Of a stretch of DNA of 64,000 bases, positions 23,882 through 39,000 are shown piece by piece. Every line of letters begins with the position of its first letter. Within the stretch, counting starts at the first letter, position 1. A model generated the notes under the pieces. That model searched no databases and was not told the DNA's origin. It saw nothing but the letters and a program-made list of their open reading frames with translations. This DNA is from Monosporascus cannonballus (taxonomy: Eukaryota; Ascomycota; Sordariomycetes; Xylariales). Made by a program: the position numbers and the translations under genes. The DNA is taken from assembly GCA_004154925.1 (NCBI GenBank), contig QJNS01000170.1, positions 62,001 through 126,000 of the forward strand, read 5' to 3'.

Positions 23882-24368
23882 TAGCGTAATAATATTATGG
23901 CCTTATTATGCCATTACGCCACTAATTCAAAGGATCAATAAAATAAGCGTAATTATGGCAATTATCCTGGTGTTTATAATTACATATATACTGGAGCTCT
24001 TACGGTAGACCAAGCCGTAATGCGCTGCTCCCCTTTCTAATGCTTGGCCTCCAAACCTAGGAATACCCACTCGACAATAAGGGATATCTAAACCTTATCG
24101 GCGGGGTCTGCAACCGCTGCGTAACCCCCAAGGCCTACCCCGTACTGCCTATATGCGCTGAAGGAAAATCTTATAAACAACGTCCAATCTGGAGATTAAA
24201 CCCAGCATTGGCGGTTACCTACCGTCATGCGATCATAGTGTTATGGATGCACCATACCATTACGCCACCAGAGCAAAAGATCAGTAAAATGATCGCAATT
24301 ATAACAATTATCTTAATACTTATAACTGCATATATACCGGAGGTCTTAGGGTGGACCAAGCCGCAACA
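23882..24368. mobile_element. Small insert with ~139-bp terminal direct repeats (TRIM-like)
   Basis: Two direct repeats of equal length, 23882-24020 and 24228-24366, bracket about 207 bp. They share the blocks CCATTACGCCAC, AAAGATCA or AAGGATCA, ATATATACYGGAG and GACCAAGCCG. Differences are mostly C/T and G/A, with more T/A in the left copy, as RIP would give. The right repeat reads TGCGATC to GCAACA, like an LTR with TG...CA ends. The copy 7 gag/protease sequence resumes on both sides. I could not find a clean target duplication, so the terminal-repeat retrotransposon reading is an inference. Confidence 0.5.
24021..24230 (+). other. Internal segment with a Cys-rich open stretch
   Basis: Markedly GC-richer than everything within several kb. 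A plus frame reads GYLNLIGGVCNRCVTPKAY and then PVLPICAEGKSYKQRPIW before running into the right direct repeat. CxxC followed by a third Cys 13 residues on recalls short fungal zinc-ribbon-like modules, but I do not recognise the family. It could be a captured host fragment or non-coding sequence open by chance. Confidence 0.35.
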
Positions 24369-27300
24369 AATAAGAAATCCGACGAAAAGTACGAAAAAAT
24401 TAAAAACTTAAAAACTTAAAAATATAACAAAGCATTATATTTCGATATCTTTACTTAATATAATAAGATATATATAATATATTATGAATTACGAAAATAT
24501 ATAAAGTATAACTCATAACAGAAGATTATTTATTAACGCATTATAGGTATATATAAAAAGAATTTAGTTTTTTAATTAAACTAAAAATAATAAAGTAAAT
24601 AAACAATAATAATAATGTTTTTAAATTATTATTTTATGAAGCGATATTAATAAATAAGTAATATTATGACGTTATTAAAAATATTACTTTTAAAAAAGGT
24701 TTTGTTAATTTAATAATTAATATAATTATTAATTGCTAAAAGAGTTAATTTAGTATATCGTAAAGTAATATTACTAAAAGATAATTACGAATTTTTATTT
24801 TTGTTTAACGTTTATTATAAACCTTACAAAACAGGTTTTAAGAAAAGCTTGATAATTAACTTAAAAATGTTTTTTAAAAAATAATAAATTATAAAGGTTT
24901 TAATAGAATATTTGATGTTATATGGACAAATACATTAGTTAATGAAATAAGAAATTATAAATGAATTAAAAAGCCTAAAATTACTTAAAAACAAGTATTA
25001 TAGTAAAACTAACAAATATAATTATCTATCTGGTTAAATATTAATATATATATAAAATTTGATTAAAATAAAAAGTAATTTTAAAAAGAGTGCTTATAAA
25101 AGAAGTACAAAATAACACCAAATAAAACATTAAAAAGAAATTATATTAAGTTGAATATTATTAATAAATTTAAATCCTTATGAAAAGATAAATTAAAACA
25201 TTATATAATTATAAATATCGAAAGTGAAAGTTTTGTTTATAACGACGAAAACCCTTATTTATAAAATAAATTATTTTGAGACTTTTAGTTAAATATAAGA
25301 TTTAAAGATTAATATCGATATCGTTTTATATAACTATTACCATATAATTTTAAAAGAATTATAGATATATTAAAATCCAGCTATAATCTACGAAAACATT
25401 CATTGAATAAAACTCACTTTATATGTTATTGATAAGCAAAATTGAAATAATTAAATAACTATTTAAAATAATAATCTGAATATTTTAATGATTTAATTAA
25501 TATATATTTATTATTATTATTACAAATATATATAAACTTTTAAAACATATGCTAAATTATAATTACGAAAATATAATAAATTGAATTACAAAATAAATTT
25601 TAAAAGGCTTATTTTTCGAAACCTTACCTGGTTGATAAGTAAAATGGAAATAAATTGCATATTTTTAAAGGATTTTAAATGTTTAAGTATAAGAAAATAA
25701 ATTTACGTTTCAAAATAACTTATAAACTACTTTGTATTCTTATTATTTAAGCAAAACAACAAATTATAAATTAAATTTAATCAATAATAAATATAACTTC
25801 ATTTAAATTATAAAATATTAATAAAACATAACTTTTAAAACGAGGTTTGAAGTATTTAAATATTTAATTATAATAATAAGATTTATAAACTTATTAAGAA
25901 TTTTTTAATAGATAATAAATTATATATTATAAAAATATCGTAAAGGTTAAGTTGTATATTATTGCATTAACAGATTAATTTATTCGAAAATGAAAGAAAT
26001 ATATATTAGGTACGTTTATAAATTTTTAACGTTTTACACATCGTCAACTTATTAATAACTTCAAAAAAGCCTAATTCTATAAATAAAAAATAAAGAATTT
26101 AAAAAATATTATGATGTAAAAATATTTTAAATATAGATTTTGAAAATACTCCTATAATTACGAATACTAAACGCAAATGATAATTTAAAAAATATAAGCA
26201 TTTATTAAATCTGCTAATTTGTATAAGATATTTATCCAAAAATGTAATATAATTATTATATTTTCAATTAAGTTTATACAGAAAGAAAATTAACGAAATA
26301 ATAGAAATAAAAAGGGTTAAAAATTAGAAATACGATAATTAATAAGGAAGTGTTAAATATGTATAATTTAATACGACTTGTTAAATTAAAAACGAATATT
26401 TCGAATTGTATATTAAATACGATAAATAAATAATAAAATAATTAATGTAAAATATATTGTATCATGTTTTGGGTGATATAAATTATAAGGAAACCAATTT
26501 CATTAAGTTATTTTAAACAATAAATTTATAAGTATTATCTTAATTTTTTGGAAACTAAAAAATTTCCAAAAGAAGTTTTCAATTAAATTACAATGTATAT
26601 AAATGATTAAAATCTTACCCGTTTTATTACAACTAAAAGATATAAAAAACAATAAATACAATACGTAAAAAGAAATACGAAATTTCGATATCTTTATTAT
26701 CTATAAAAAGTTTAAAAGCGGTAGAATAAATACCTTAAATAAGTAATTAAGTTATAAAAGAAGTTAAATAAAATAATTATATTATATTCGATATTATCTT
26801 ACACAATATTTAAACTTATATTAAATTATAATCTTATAACTTATATTATATAATATATCTTAATAATGTAAAAAACAAAATAATAACGTATTAGAAATTT
26901 GAAAATATAAATAAATTGAAAATTTGTAAAAATTAAGAATTAAAGTTAATACACAATATATATAATTATTAGTTACATAACTATTAGAGATCTTATAATA
27001 CCTTAAAATCACTTTAATGTATTTATTATTCTTCCGAAATAAACATTATAATATAAAAAGTATAATCAAAATATAGATATTATAATAAAATTATAACATA
27101 AGGATATAAGTTTTATTATTAAATTTTTCTTATTCAAAATCTAATAACAAAAATATATTGCGGTATTTTCTTAGTAATTGTTAACAGATTTACGAAATCT
27201 TTTTATTTTTTACATGGTTAGAAATATATTTATTCTAAAAAATTATATTTTGAAAAAACCATTTTTGACATATATATATGTTTATATAAAATTATTTCTA

Positions 27301-28568
27301 AGAAACAAATTACATATTCTTTTTTAAAAAATTTACAAGAATTTTATAATATAAACTAATTTAAATTATAAATTTTTTAACATATATAACCCTTAAATAA
27401 AAGAATAAATAAATTAATTAAAATTAATATTAAAGCGTACTAACAATATTATATTAATTATAAGAAAAGAAGTAGGTTCAATATTACCTTTTATTTAAAT
27501 AACGTATAATATTAATTATTATAAAAGTTTTGAAATATTCCAATATTTAAAGAGTTTTAAATTTATACCTAGTATTTACAAAAATATATCTGATAAGCGT
27601 ATGAATATTAAAATAATATTTATATTATAATAACTTCATTAGGTTAATTGAAAAATAAAAAAACAATTAGAATTTATACATAATTCAATAAATAAATATT
27701 ATAAGTAAAAACAGTTCAAAAATTCAATTGTGAAAAAGAAAAAATAATTTACTTTATTATTAAAAACACTTAAATGAAAAGGCTTAACAAAACACTTAAT
27801 TCTAAATATCTTATTTCTTATTAAATTATCAAGAAATTCTTAAAAAAATAAATATTAATTGAAATTTTTATTAAAGGTTAAACTTTATACCCTTTTTTAG
27901 ATTCTTTTATATACGTTAATAACGAAAATTCTTATAATATATATATAACGAAATATTATAAAATCAAACATCAAAGTTACGTACAAAATAAAGAGAATTT
28001 TTAATATACTGGAAAAAAACGGACTTACTTAATCCTTAATTAAATAAAAAGATTTATTCGAATTTCAAAAATATTTGAAAACTCGTAAAAAATCTGATAA
28101 CTACCTAGCACCTATTAAAAACTTTCAATTAATGATAACGTTGCCAAATCTAATGTTATCTTAGTTAATTACGTTTATAAAGGTTTAATAAATATTTTTT
28201 AAACTCGACCAACTAAAGAAATTAATAATATCCGAAACTGCATTTATATAACATATTACTTATTTTTATTTTTGTATTTTTCTCCACGTTTCAACTCCTG
28301 CAACTTTTTTAGAGATTATAAATTTCCAATTAATATATATAATTCACCGTCGGCCTATAATTTCTTTAGTTTTCGAAAATAATAAACTTTGCCTTACGCT
28401 CGTTTTAACATTTTTTTCCGGTTTAGCGAATTCAAATTCTATTTATAAATAATTAAAAACAAAATGTTTTAATTAAAAGGTGAAAAACCTGTTAATATTG
28501 TAAAGGTTTTAGTTTCGTATTATAGATTTTTCGAATAGAAAGAAATTTAAGTTTAAAGATAATAAAAC

Positions 28569-28939
28569 TGAAATGGCTAAGCTGTTTAATTAATTATTAA
28601 ATCTAAGTCGTACGAGTTTATATTAGCAGAAATATTGTGGGATTTTGAGCAATAAATACGATAATTAGTTGGGTTTTATAATATTAGAAGCGTTTTAAGT
28701 AATGAAGTTATATTATAAGCTGGTTTTATTTAAGTTTTAGAAATAACGAACGTATATACTCTATATAAATTAATTGGTCTTTTATTGATTTTTAAAATTA
28801 TTATAAATTTAATTTTATTAAATACGATAAAGTGTGTATAGGTTTATTTAGATTTTGCTACAAAAAAAGATTTAAATTACGTAACTGTTTTATATAGATC
28901 CGAGCGTTTTTACCACCGGTTTTGGCTTGAGTCGTAATA
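28569..28939 (-). repeat. 3' LTR of outer Gypsy copy 3
   Basis: 371 bp. On the plus strand it starts TGAAATGGCTAAGC and ends GAGTCGTAATA (mutated from TCGTAACA). Followed by two bases and the polypyrimidine complement of the purine tract. Confidence 0.82.
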
Positions 28940-29039
28940 CGATCTTTTTTCTCTCAGACTTTTACCTTTAAACAATTATTCTTAATAAATTTTATTTTAT
29001 TATATAAAGTTATATCGTTAATCGTAAGCTTGGTAATCG

Positions 29040-29500
29040 TTCTTATTTAAAAAAATTTAGAAACTTTAGTTATTTATATTGTAAATTTAGGTTCAAAATA
29101 ATACCGTATATGTCGTATTCCGAAAATAATGTTAAATATTAAATAATTAACAAAATTCGTTCTTATAACGAATATATTAAGAATTGTCGCCGTTACGATA
29201 ATTCTGGCCTTCCGATCGATTTTGTACTTCGTATTCAAAAAAAAGATTATTTGGATCAGAAAAAAGTCGTTATCGAATAGATTATTTTACCGCTTTAATA
29301 AAAATAAAAAGGAATCTAATAAATAAGTAACGCGAAATCGACGAAATTATTGATCGCTTTTTTCGTTTACGTCGTTCACAAAAATATCTTTATAAAAAAA
29401 GCTTTAAAATTATTAATTACGGGTTTTAATTAATAAACGAATTGAAAGATTATAAATAGGTAAAGGCTAAAATTATTATAACTGCGCTTTCTGTGAAGTT
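29040..29500 (+). pseudogene. Antisense accessory ORF of copy 3
   Basis: Opposite to the element's pol, the plus frame near 29340-29460 reads RLRRSQKYLYKKSFKIINYGF then LINELKDYK. This matches the RLRRQ-x-fL-x-rG-x-em-x-x-Gl-x-ldEL pattern of antisense proteins in many fungal Gypsy elements. Upstream, a Cys-rich start is expected but most cysteines have been lost. The homologous frame in copy 4 is clearer. Confidence 0.55.
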
Positions 29501-32500
29501 TTTCAGTTGGTTTATTTTTTAGAACCCTAACTGGAGACTTATTATAAGCGATTCCGGCGCCGTTAATTAAAGTTCTTTAATAGGCTCTGAGTATTTATAA
29601 GACTTTTTACAAGTTTTTAAATGTTTTTGAAATTTGGATTTTTTTTTATTTAATTAAGTACTGGATAAACTTATTTTTTCTTTTTATATCGAAAACCTTT
29701 TTTATTTCCTATATAGTTTTATTTTTTTACGATCATTATATATTGTTTTCTATACATCTTAATAATATTTATTGTTAATTTAAGTAAATAAATGTAAAAG
29801 ATTTCATAAAATTTAATTTCGTATAAGAATTTCAATGAATCATTGTTTTTGAAATCTTTTTAAAAAGTTTCTGAAAACTCATATATTTAAAATTGAACTT
29901 TTGGCCGGGGCCTTTCGTTTGAATATTTGTTATAACGAAATTAACCATTGTTGTCTTCTAGAAAACTAGTTTTTTAATTCTTGTTTTGGTTATAATATTT
30001 GTCTATTTAATTATATAGGATTTGTATTTTTATTTCTATTTTTATTTCTATTTTTATTCTTATTTTTATTCTTATTTTTATTTTTAGTTTTCGCTATAAT
30101 TACTTAGATTAGTTTCACGTAAATATTATCTTAATATTAACAACTTTATTGTATATAGTTTTATACATCGGAGGAATGGAATTAAAATTTACCTTTATTA
30201 AAATTATTTTAATATTTTATTCATAATTACAATTATATATTAATTAATAAATAAATAATTCTTAACTTAATAGGTTCATTTATAATTAATATAATATTTT
30301 AAATACGCCTTTAAAATCTACTTCACCCGTTTTATTTATCCGTCTCTTTAAAATTTAAATACGTTAAATAACTTATATTTTAAACCGATTTACACAATAA
30401 TATTTTATTAAAATTTTACCATAAACGTAATTTCTTTACGGAAAGAATTTTGTAGTATAATTCGTATATATTAAAAGCGTTTCTTATATATATGTATGTG
30501 ATAATTATGAGGTATTAAATAGTTTTCGTAAACTAAAATATATATATATATTTCTCAAATCTATTAATAGTAACGAAAATACTATTATAATGTATTTTTG
30601 CTGCTGAATTTTTGATTAAACGAAATTTAATAATAAAACCTAGAATAACCGAATTTTATGATTTTTTTAAAAATCGGTAATAATTATAATATTTCGTAAG
30701 TTTTATACCGTTATATTTTAACGTTATTACAAAACCTACATTGCTATTATATGTTTCAATTGTTTTAATTTTAAAAAATAATAAATATATTAAAATTGTT
30801 AAAAAATCTTATAAATCCTTAAATATTTATATAATTAATATTTATATATCTTTATTATTAAACTCATTTAATATATTTTTAAACCAAATGTATGAATTTT
30901 AGTTAATTATTATTATAACTGTTACTTTATTAGTATATATTGAATAATATAATTTATATTATTAAAATACATTATAACACTAAAGCTTTTTAAAATAATA
31001 ATTAGAATGAGATAATTAATTTCAATTTGTATTATTTCGACATTTAGTAATTTACTTATGATCTTTATCTTATCGTTTTGGAACCTTTTTATAAATAATA
31101 ATAAAATCGAAATTTATCATTTCTTTACATATCGTATATATTATTTGGTAGACTGTTTAGTGATAATAAAAACTATAAATCTTTAATAATCCCTATAAAC
31201 TTTATTTCATAAAAGCTTTCAGTAAAGAAGTATTTAAAGTTTTAAGAAATAATAGCAATAATTATAAACCGTTTATTGAAGATGATATATTTAAATTCGA
31301 TTTGTTTTAACTTGTAGAAACGGTACTAATAAAATATAATGTGCTTCAATTATTTCATCATATAATTATTACATTTAATATATTATTCAAAATGTCGGTT
31401 ATAAATTTATAAAAAGTATTAAATCGTATAAAAGTAATATTATCCTATTCCATTTTGTATGTTTACTGTTTTAAAACCTTTTCTTTATTTATATTAATGA
31501 ATTAAAATTTTTCTAATAAAATTAATTACGAACATAATAATTTTGCTAAATTTTTCAATAAATCTTCTATAACAGTTAATAAGTCCGAAATGTTTTTAAA
31601 TTATGATTAACGTTCGTTATTATTATAATTATTAGAATAGTTTTGTAAATGTGTTTTAGTATTTTTTAAATACTTTTTTCTTATTTTTTAAATTAACCTT
31701 TTTTAATTAAGTAAGAATTTAACATTGTATAAAATTTAACAAACTTTTTAAGTATATTTTATATATATCTTTTCTGTTTTCGAATAAATAAAAATATCGA
31801 TATATTTTCCTAAATATACTTTATTATCCGTTAAAAGATTATTAGGTTTATAGATTGTATTAACGTAAATAAATATTCGGCTCATCCGAATTTCGGTTTA
31901 AAAATTATTTTTTATTCGTATTTCTTTTTTAATTTTAAGAATGTAACGATTTTTTAAAAGAAAATGGAGTATTATAAATTACTAAACTTTATAAAATTAT
32001 TTTCTTAATATAATAATTAATGACCATAATATTTAATTTTTAATCATTATATTGTTGAATTAGCAGTTATCGACTTTAAATGATAATTTGTTATTTTTCT
32101 TACATGCGAAAAATATACAATATTTAAGAATAATTTCGAATGTCAAATTTATTCTTTTTACAATCGATTTTCTGCCTATTTTTTAAAATTGTGTAATTCG
32201 TTTTTATTAACGTTTTAAATAAGGTAAAATATCATAAAGACTCTTTTTTCTTTAAACAAAAACTATTTTATAATTTTATTTGCTATATCTTAATAATTTT
32301 CTGGTAAGGTTTTTTTAAAAGAAATTATTTATATAAGTTATATTAATATAATATATAAACTTTTACTTTTTAATTTTTAAGTTTATTATTTTAAATGGCT
32401 ATTTAATTATGTATATTGTGTTTTAATTATAATAATAATATTTTATATTCTTTTTAATATTTATTCTTTTTCTTATATGTTAAACCTTTAAGTAATAAGC

Positions 32501-32931
32501 TATTTATCGTATTTTCGTACTTGTATTCGTTACTACTTTTAATCGAATATTAAAAACCTTTTTTCAAGTTTTATTTATTTATTTATTTCATTAATTTAAG
32601 CTTTACATGAATGAATTTATGGTCTTTTTAAAATTCTATTTTAACTTTTTAATAAAACAATATTAAAATTAGTTATTTAATATTGTTTCTTAATAAACTT
32701 CTAATGTAATTAATTTTGTATTAAATCTTTTCGTTATTTTAAACAAAATCTCAATTTTCAATAATCGTAATTATATAAGGATTTATTTATATTTCTATAT
32801 TAATTTGAACCTATTAATAACGATTAATATATTATAGTTTCCGTCTAAAGTTTTGTAATTTCTTATTTTGATATATTAATATGTTTTAATTCGCATTTCT
32901 TTATTAATAAGATTAATAACAGTTTATATTA

Positions 32932-33079
32932 TGTTACGGCAGTAGCAAAGCGCCTTATTTAAGCTGCCGTTTCGCTATATATATGCAAGCATTACGCGCT
33001 TGTTACATAGCTTTTTTTTCTTCCTCGTATACCAACAGAATATCTTCTAAAAACCTAAGAGACGTATAACGCCGTAACA
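32932..33079 (+). repeat. 5' LTR of Gypsy-C
   Basis: 148 bp, TGTTACGGCAGTAGC to ACGCCGTAACA. It contains GCTATATATATGC, a TATA-like stretch. It is less AT-shifted than the element interior. Confidence 0.9.
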
Positions 33080-36000
33080 GGTTATTGTATTTTCAAAAAA
33101 GTATTTATAGTAATTTACATAACCTGGCTATAATACCGCTTATACTACGCCATAGATCCGCCGTTGGTACGTCGCCATCTCGTTATAATATTTCTAAATT
33201 TCCTAATTCTTAAAATGGACAATACGGAGATTAATACGCCCGCTTCTAAATATAGATAAAGTAATAACGTAATGTTATTTTTTCGACTTATGAAATTTAA
33301 GGTATTTTTTTAGAAATTTCTTTATTTAATTAGCGTTATAATGTGGTTTATTTACGATTTTATGCCGTTAAGGCGTTTCTTTAAATAATACGAATATCCT
33401 TAAAAATATTTAGAAAACTTTTCGCAAATTTTAAAAAAGTTTATTAATATTTAAAATACGAAAATACTTAATTTAAAAAGTGATTTATAAACGTAAAATA
33501 ATTAAAACGAATTGTTTAATAATTATTATATAAAATCTGCCGGCTATATAACCGCCTAATTACCGCAAATTAAGTTATAGTTAAATAAAATTAATTTCGT
33601 AAATATTGGTAGCCGCAAAATAATTATTATAATAAACGGAATAATCCGCCTTTAAAAAATTTTATTTACAAAAATATTTAATTGCTATAAAATGATCGTT
33701 ATAATAAGTTACGGTTACAAAAAGTATATTAATGTCGTTCGTTAATATTTTATTTGCAATAATTTTATAATTTGGCGTTACATAACTTTTAACGAATATA
33801 TAATATATTTTTTGGGGGATAACGGATAATTATCGTTTCCGTAATTTAAAATCATTTGTTCTCAAGCACGAGATTAGGGATTCGATAATTTGTTAAGAAA
33901 AATATATTAATTAATATTTTTAATATGTTTAAAATTTACGATTAATCGAAACGTTTATTTTTTAGCTGTAAACCATATTATCTATACAATTTAACGGCTT
34001 TAAAATAATATTTCATAGCGCATATATAATACGGCCGATAATATAATAACATAATTTGAAAATCCAGAAATATAACCTAAGAATACGGCGATATAAATAA
34101 TATATTTTTATTTTTAAATAAATTCATATTATTATTAATATATTAATTTAAGCTTATAAGGATATTTAAACCTTAGAATAAAGCTTAATAATATTCGCCG
34201 ATTTTATTGGCAGTTTTATACGCCTAATCGATTAAGGCCGGTAATCGCTAGGTTTACGTATTATCACATTATAATAAAAAATTAACGAAGCAGTTTAAGA
34301 AATTTTCGTTCCGTAAGTATAACGTTTTGTTCCCGAAAATAATTAAAGATAACTACGGTTTTTCAAAAACTTTTTTAATAATATAACAAATTGGATTTTC
34401 TGTAAATATATGGCCAAAAGCTAAATCGCCAGTAAAATGGTATCGTAATATTTGCCGAACGTTTCAGCGCTTTCCGGGCCTGAACCTATATAATTAAATA
34501 CGGTAATAATTAAAGTTACCGGGCCTCGCCCCTTTTTAATTAAAAAAGAAGAATAACGCCGGCCCAAATTAAATTTTTATATATAATACGAAAAAAAAGA
34601 ATATTACTTTTTTATATGCCTTAACCGGTATCCGCAATTTATAATAATTAACGTAACGCTTATAACGCCATAACCAAATATTAATATAATATGATAAAAA
34701 AACACTTAATTTCCAAAATAAATCGTAATTAACGACGTTTATTACGTTATCAAAATAATAATAAATTAAATTGATATATATAATTTATAAGTTTTAATAT
34801 ATTTTTTTCGTTTTGTTTTATTTGTAACTTAATAACGGCGTAATATTACCGGTACGGTCTATAATAAATTACAAATATTTGCTTATAAAATTTGTCAATA
34901 ATAGTTTTGCATATCAAAATAATATTTCTTATTACTTAATTTTTAAATGCCGCTAATTTAAATTAATAAATAAAATGATAATTAATTCGGTTAAAACGGC
35001 TTATATAATATAATTCCGTATAAATTCCGTTACAGAAAACCTTACTTTTTACGAATAATTTTTAAATGGTTTTAACGATGTTTTCGAATTATCATAATTT
35101 CAGAAATACAATTTATTAATCGATTAAACGATAACAATAATAGGTATAAATAACGAAATAATATCGAAATTCCCAGCTTTTCCGTTTTTAGCAAAACCAC
35201 CCTTTATTTCTTTAACCTTTTTGCCCTGCCCTAATGTTATACCTATAACAGTATAACTATTATGCGCTATTAACCTTTTAGCCTTTTACCGCATAAAAAA
35301 CGTAATAATAAATTTAATACCCCCAGCCAGATTTTTCGCCTTTATAAATTTATTACACAAAATTATTATTTTATTTTTTTAAATTATTATTTACATGTAA
35401 AACGGCGTCATTAACATTTACCGCGGTTTTATGCAATAAATTTATTCAAAATAATAATATTAATCCGGATATTATTCCCCTTAGATTACGGGCTTTTTAT
35501 AACTAAATAACCAAAACGCCTTAATTACGCTACAAAACCGAAAAAAATATATAAAAATATTTCGACGGCAAACTGTTAATAATGATAGCCGAAATTTTAA
35601 AAAATTACTACCTAAATACTATAACTTAACAAAGGCATTTATCCCTTATAACGCCAATTCCTTACTATCGTCCCGACCTTTCGACTATAAAATCAAGTTA
35701 TTTTCAAGCTAAACGCCACCGTATAACCGTACGAAAATTATATCCCCTTGCGAATTGCTGGCGGTACGGAAATATATGAATAATTACCTAAAAAAGGTTT
35801 TATCCGTTTTGATATTTTTTTTTAATAATAACCCTTATTTTGTTTATAAAAAAGCCGGGAAACGGAATACGTATTTATGTTAATTACCGCAGCCTTAGTA
35901 ATATTACGATAAAAAACCGTTATTTTATTTTCTTATTTAAAAAAATCTTAAACGCCTTTCATTCGGTATTGGTATTTACGAAATTCGATATCGTTACGGC

Positions 36001-39000
36001 CTTTAATTACTTACGTATCGCCTTTAAGGACAAATAAAAAAAACTTTTATAACTTGCTTCAAATTATTGAAATACTTTCTTACAAATTTCGGCATAATAA
36101 ATATTCCGAATTCGTTTTAATATTATAATAATTATACGCTATTTAACCTTTTAAATAAATACGTTATAATTTACTTTAACGATATTTTAATTTATAACAA
36201 AAGTCAAAAAAATATAAAAGTTATATACATAAAATAATTCGTCGCTTTATAAATGCCAAATTAAGGATTAATATCCGGAAATACGAATTTAACGTAACAA
36301 AAATACGCTATTTAGGCCGAATAACTTTTACCGACGGTATTATTATAAATCTCGAAAAAATTAAAACTATATAATAATAAGAAATTTCCGGAACATTATA
36401 AAATTTATAACGTTTTTTCGGTTTCGCAAATTCTTATCGGTAATTAAAAAAGGGTTTTTATTAATTATAAAACTTTTAATTATTTTAATAAATAAGGCAA
36501 AATAAATAGGTTTTTAACGGAAAACGCCGTAACGGCCTTTTAATACCTTAAAAACGTCTTTTCCATAATACCGGATTTATTATATTATAACTTTTAGTAC
36601 AAAATGATTTTAAAAACCGATATTTTTAATTAAACATTAAAAGAATTATTTTCTTAATATAATACGTTAAGCGTTTTACGGTTTATCGCCCTTTTTTTAA
36701 CAAAGCATAATTTAATAAAATGCAATTATAAAATTTACGATACAAAATTATCATTTATTGTTAAAACTTTCAAAAAATAACGTCTTGAATTATAAAAGGC
36801 AGAAAGACCCGTATAAATTATTATTAATTATAAAAGCTTATAATATTTCGTTATTATAAAATTTTTAAATTAATATTAAATACGTTAATCCAAATTCCTT
36901 AATAATTTCTGGTTTTAAATAATTTATAAATCGAGAAAAAAGGTTACGATCCTAGACGTATTATTGCACCAGCCCGGTATATAACCTATGAACCGTTATA
37001 ATATGATTAACGATAAAGTAATGTCTCGATATCGAACAATCTTTCTACTTAAATAATAAAAAGCCCCCTTTAAAGCATACACTATAGACGTTAACCAGCC
37101 GATAAACGTATTAATTAATAACGCTTATAAATTATTTACATTAACTAGTAATGTTTTAACAGCATTATAAACCCAATTTGCAAATTATTTATATTAAATA
37201 TTTATAAAGTACTTGAAGTTACGAAAGCCAATTGTAAAATAATATAAAGACATAATTATATTAAAAATAAACTATTTCTATTAAGTAATAAAATTTCAAA
37301 ATTAGAAATATTATATTATAATTAAAATATAACTCTTACGGATTACTTAAAATATTTCAACATATACGATTTATTACGAAGGAATTTTTATTAATTACGC
37401 TTAATACGGAATATAAATATGTTCGTATAAGGTTACTATTTTTGCTGCTGTATTAAAGCATTCAAAACTTCGCCGACGGGCTTTTTCGACCGCTTACCCG
37501 TCTTATTCCGTCCATAAAACGATATCTCTATAATTATGTAGGTTTTTTGCCCTTTTGCAAAAAATTCGGGAATATTTATAAATATAATTTTGTAATAATT
37601 AACAAATTTACGAAAATACGTTTTTTTGTCCCCGCTATAAATATATTCGTAATTACTTTTTTTAACGCTTTTTTCCCGATATATTCCACCTATATAATAT
37701 CCTAATTATAATTATATCGGATTACGAGATATAATTTATTTCAATTTTTTCAAAAAGCTAAATTAACGTTCAAACGTTATATTTCATATTTCGACAGCTT
37801 ATTATCTTTAAATCGATAATTAAATAAGAATGGTTAATATAATAATAAAATAATGTTTATAAAGTTATTATTCGTTTTACCAAAATAATTAAGTAAATTA
37901 ATTTTTCTTAATCGAGATTACTAATAATAATTACCTATTCAAAATTACTGGCGTTTTGCTATTCTTGTTAATTATAACTTTTACTTTATTATAAATATAG
38001 AATTATATTAACCTTCCGAAATTTCCAACATGCTTACGGAACAAAAAAGGTATATTAAAGTAATAAATTACGGAAATAAATAAGAACAAATCTTAAAAAT
38101 ATTAAAGCATTAATAGCAAAAACGCAAAACCGGTATACGGAATAAGTTAACCGATACCGTAATAACGCCGGTACGTTTAAAAAAAAGATATAAATTAATA
38201 TATATTATATAAAGTTAAAACTGCTTAACGATTAATTTAACGATAAATAAATCAGCTTTTTATTATTATGAAGGTATAGCTGTACGCCATAACCGTGAAG
38301 CTGCCGATATAATATAAATTATTCCCAGTTTTACATATTTTCTTAATTTAACATTATAAATCAAATTTCCTAAACAAAAAGTAATAAACAGAAAATAAGA
38401 TATTAGATCCAAAAACGTTGTTATTACCAATACAGAAGATATAAAAAACGTTAAAAAACACTTTAAAAAAATCCTGAACTTCAAAAATATTAAATACGGC
38501 CTTTAATATAAGGTTAAATAGCCGTAACCAAACCGCCTTATCTAAAAACCGGTTACGAATTTCAAAAAATACAACTTTAACATAACCGAATTCTATAAAA
38601 ACAACTTTAACAAATCTAAGCTACCCGATTAATACCAGGCATTATCAAAATAATAACGGAAAATAACACGAAACGTATATAAAAAAAAACCTTTTATTAA
38701 GCCGATACCACGACAACTTTATAACAAAACCTATAATGTACTAAAACTAACAAAAACAAACATTAATTTTATTAACGCCATAAATAACCGAATTACGAAA
38801 ATTACCGGCCAAATAATAACGCGTTATTATAATAATTACGTAATATGGAAAGGCTTAATTATAAGGGGGAATACGGCGTTACGATAATAACATAACGATT
38901 AAAAATCGTCAAAACGCAAAAGGAACGTCGCGATATCGACGTCCGCCTAGCCGGAATCTAAAGTTACAAAAGTAACAACATATATTTCATTACGGAAAAC

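Larger units (their letters stand above)
22366..28563 (+). mobile_element. Old Gypsy family A copy 7, interrupted
   Basis: An LTR at about 22366-22760 (degraded start near TTTATAATTTAACAGGC, end at CCGTTTAACTCTTATA) is followed by gag-like sequence to 23880. It resumes after the 23882-24368 insertion with protease to integrase sequence, and its pol tail is at about 28000-28130. RT near 26200 is still recognisable as [13 protein letters not shown]. No 3' LTR is found before 28563. The host sequence continues at 57151 once copy 3 is removed. It is strongly diverged and among the oldest layers here. Confidence 0.65.

Noticed and set aside
38266..38484. Minus-strand frame resembling a small membrane protein
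   Set aside because: Lies opposite the Gypsy-C pol tail in AT-rich sequence; hydrophobicity follows base composition.
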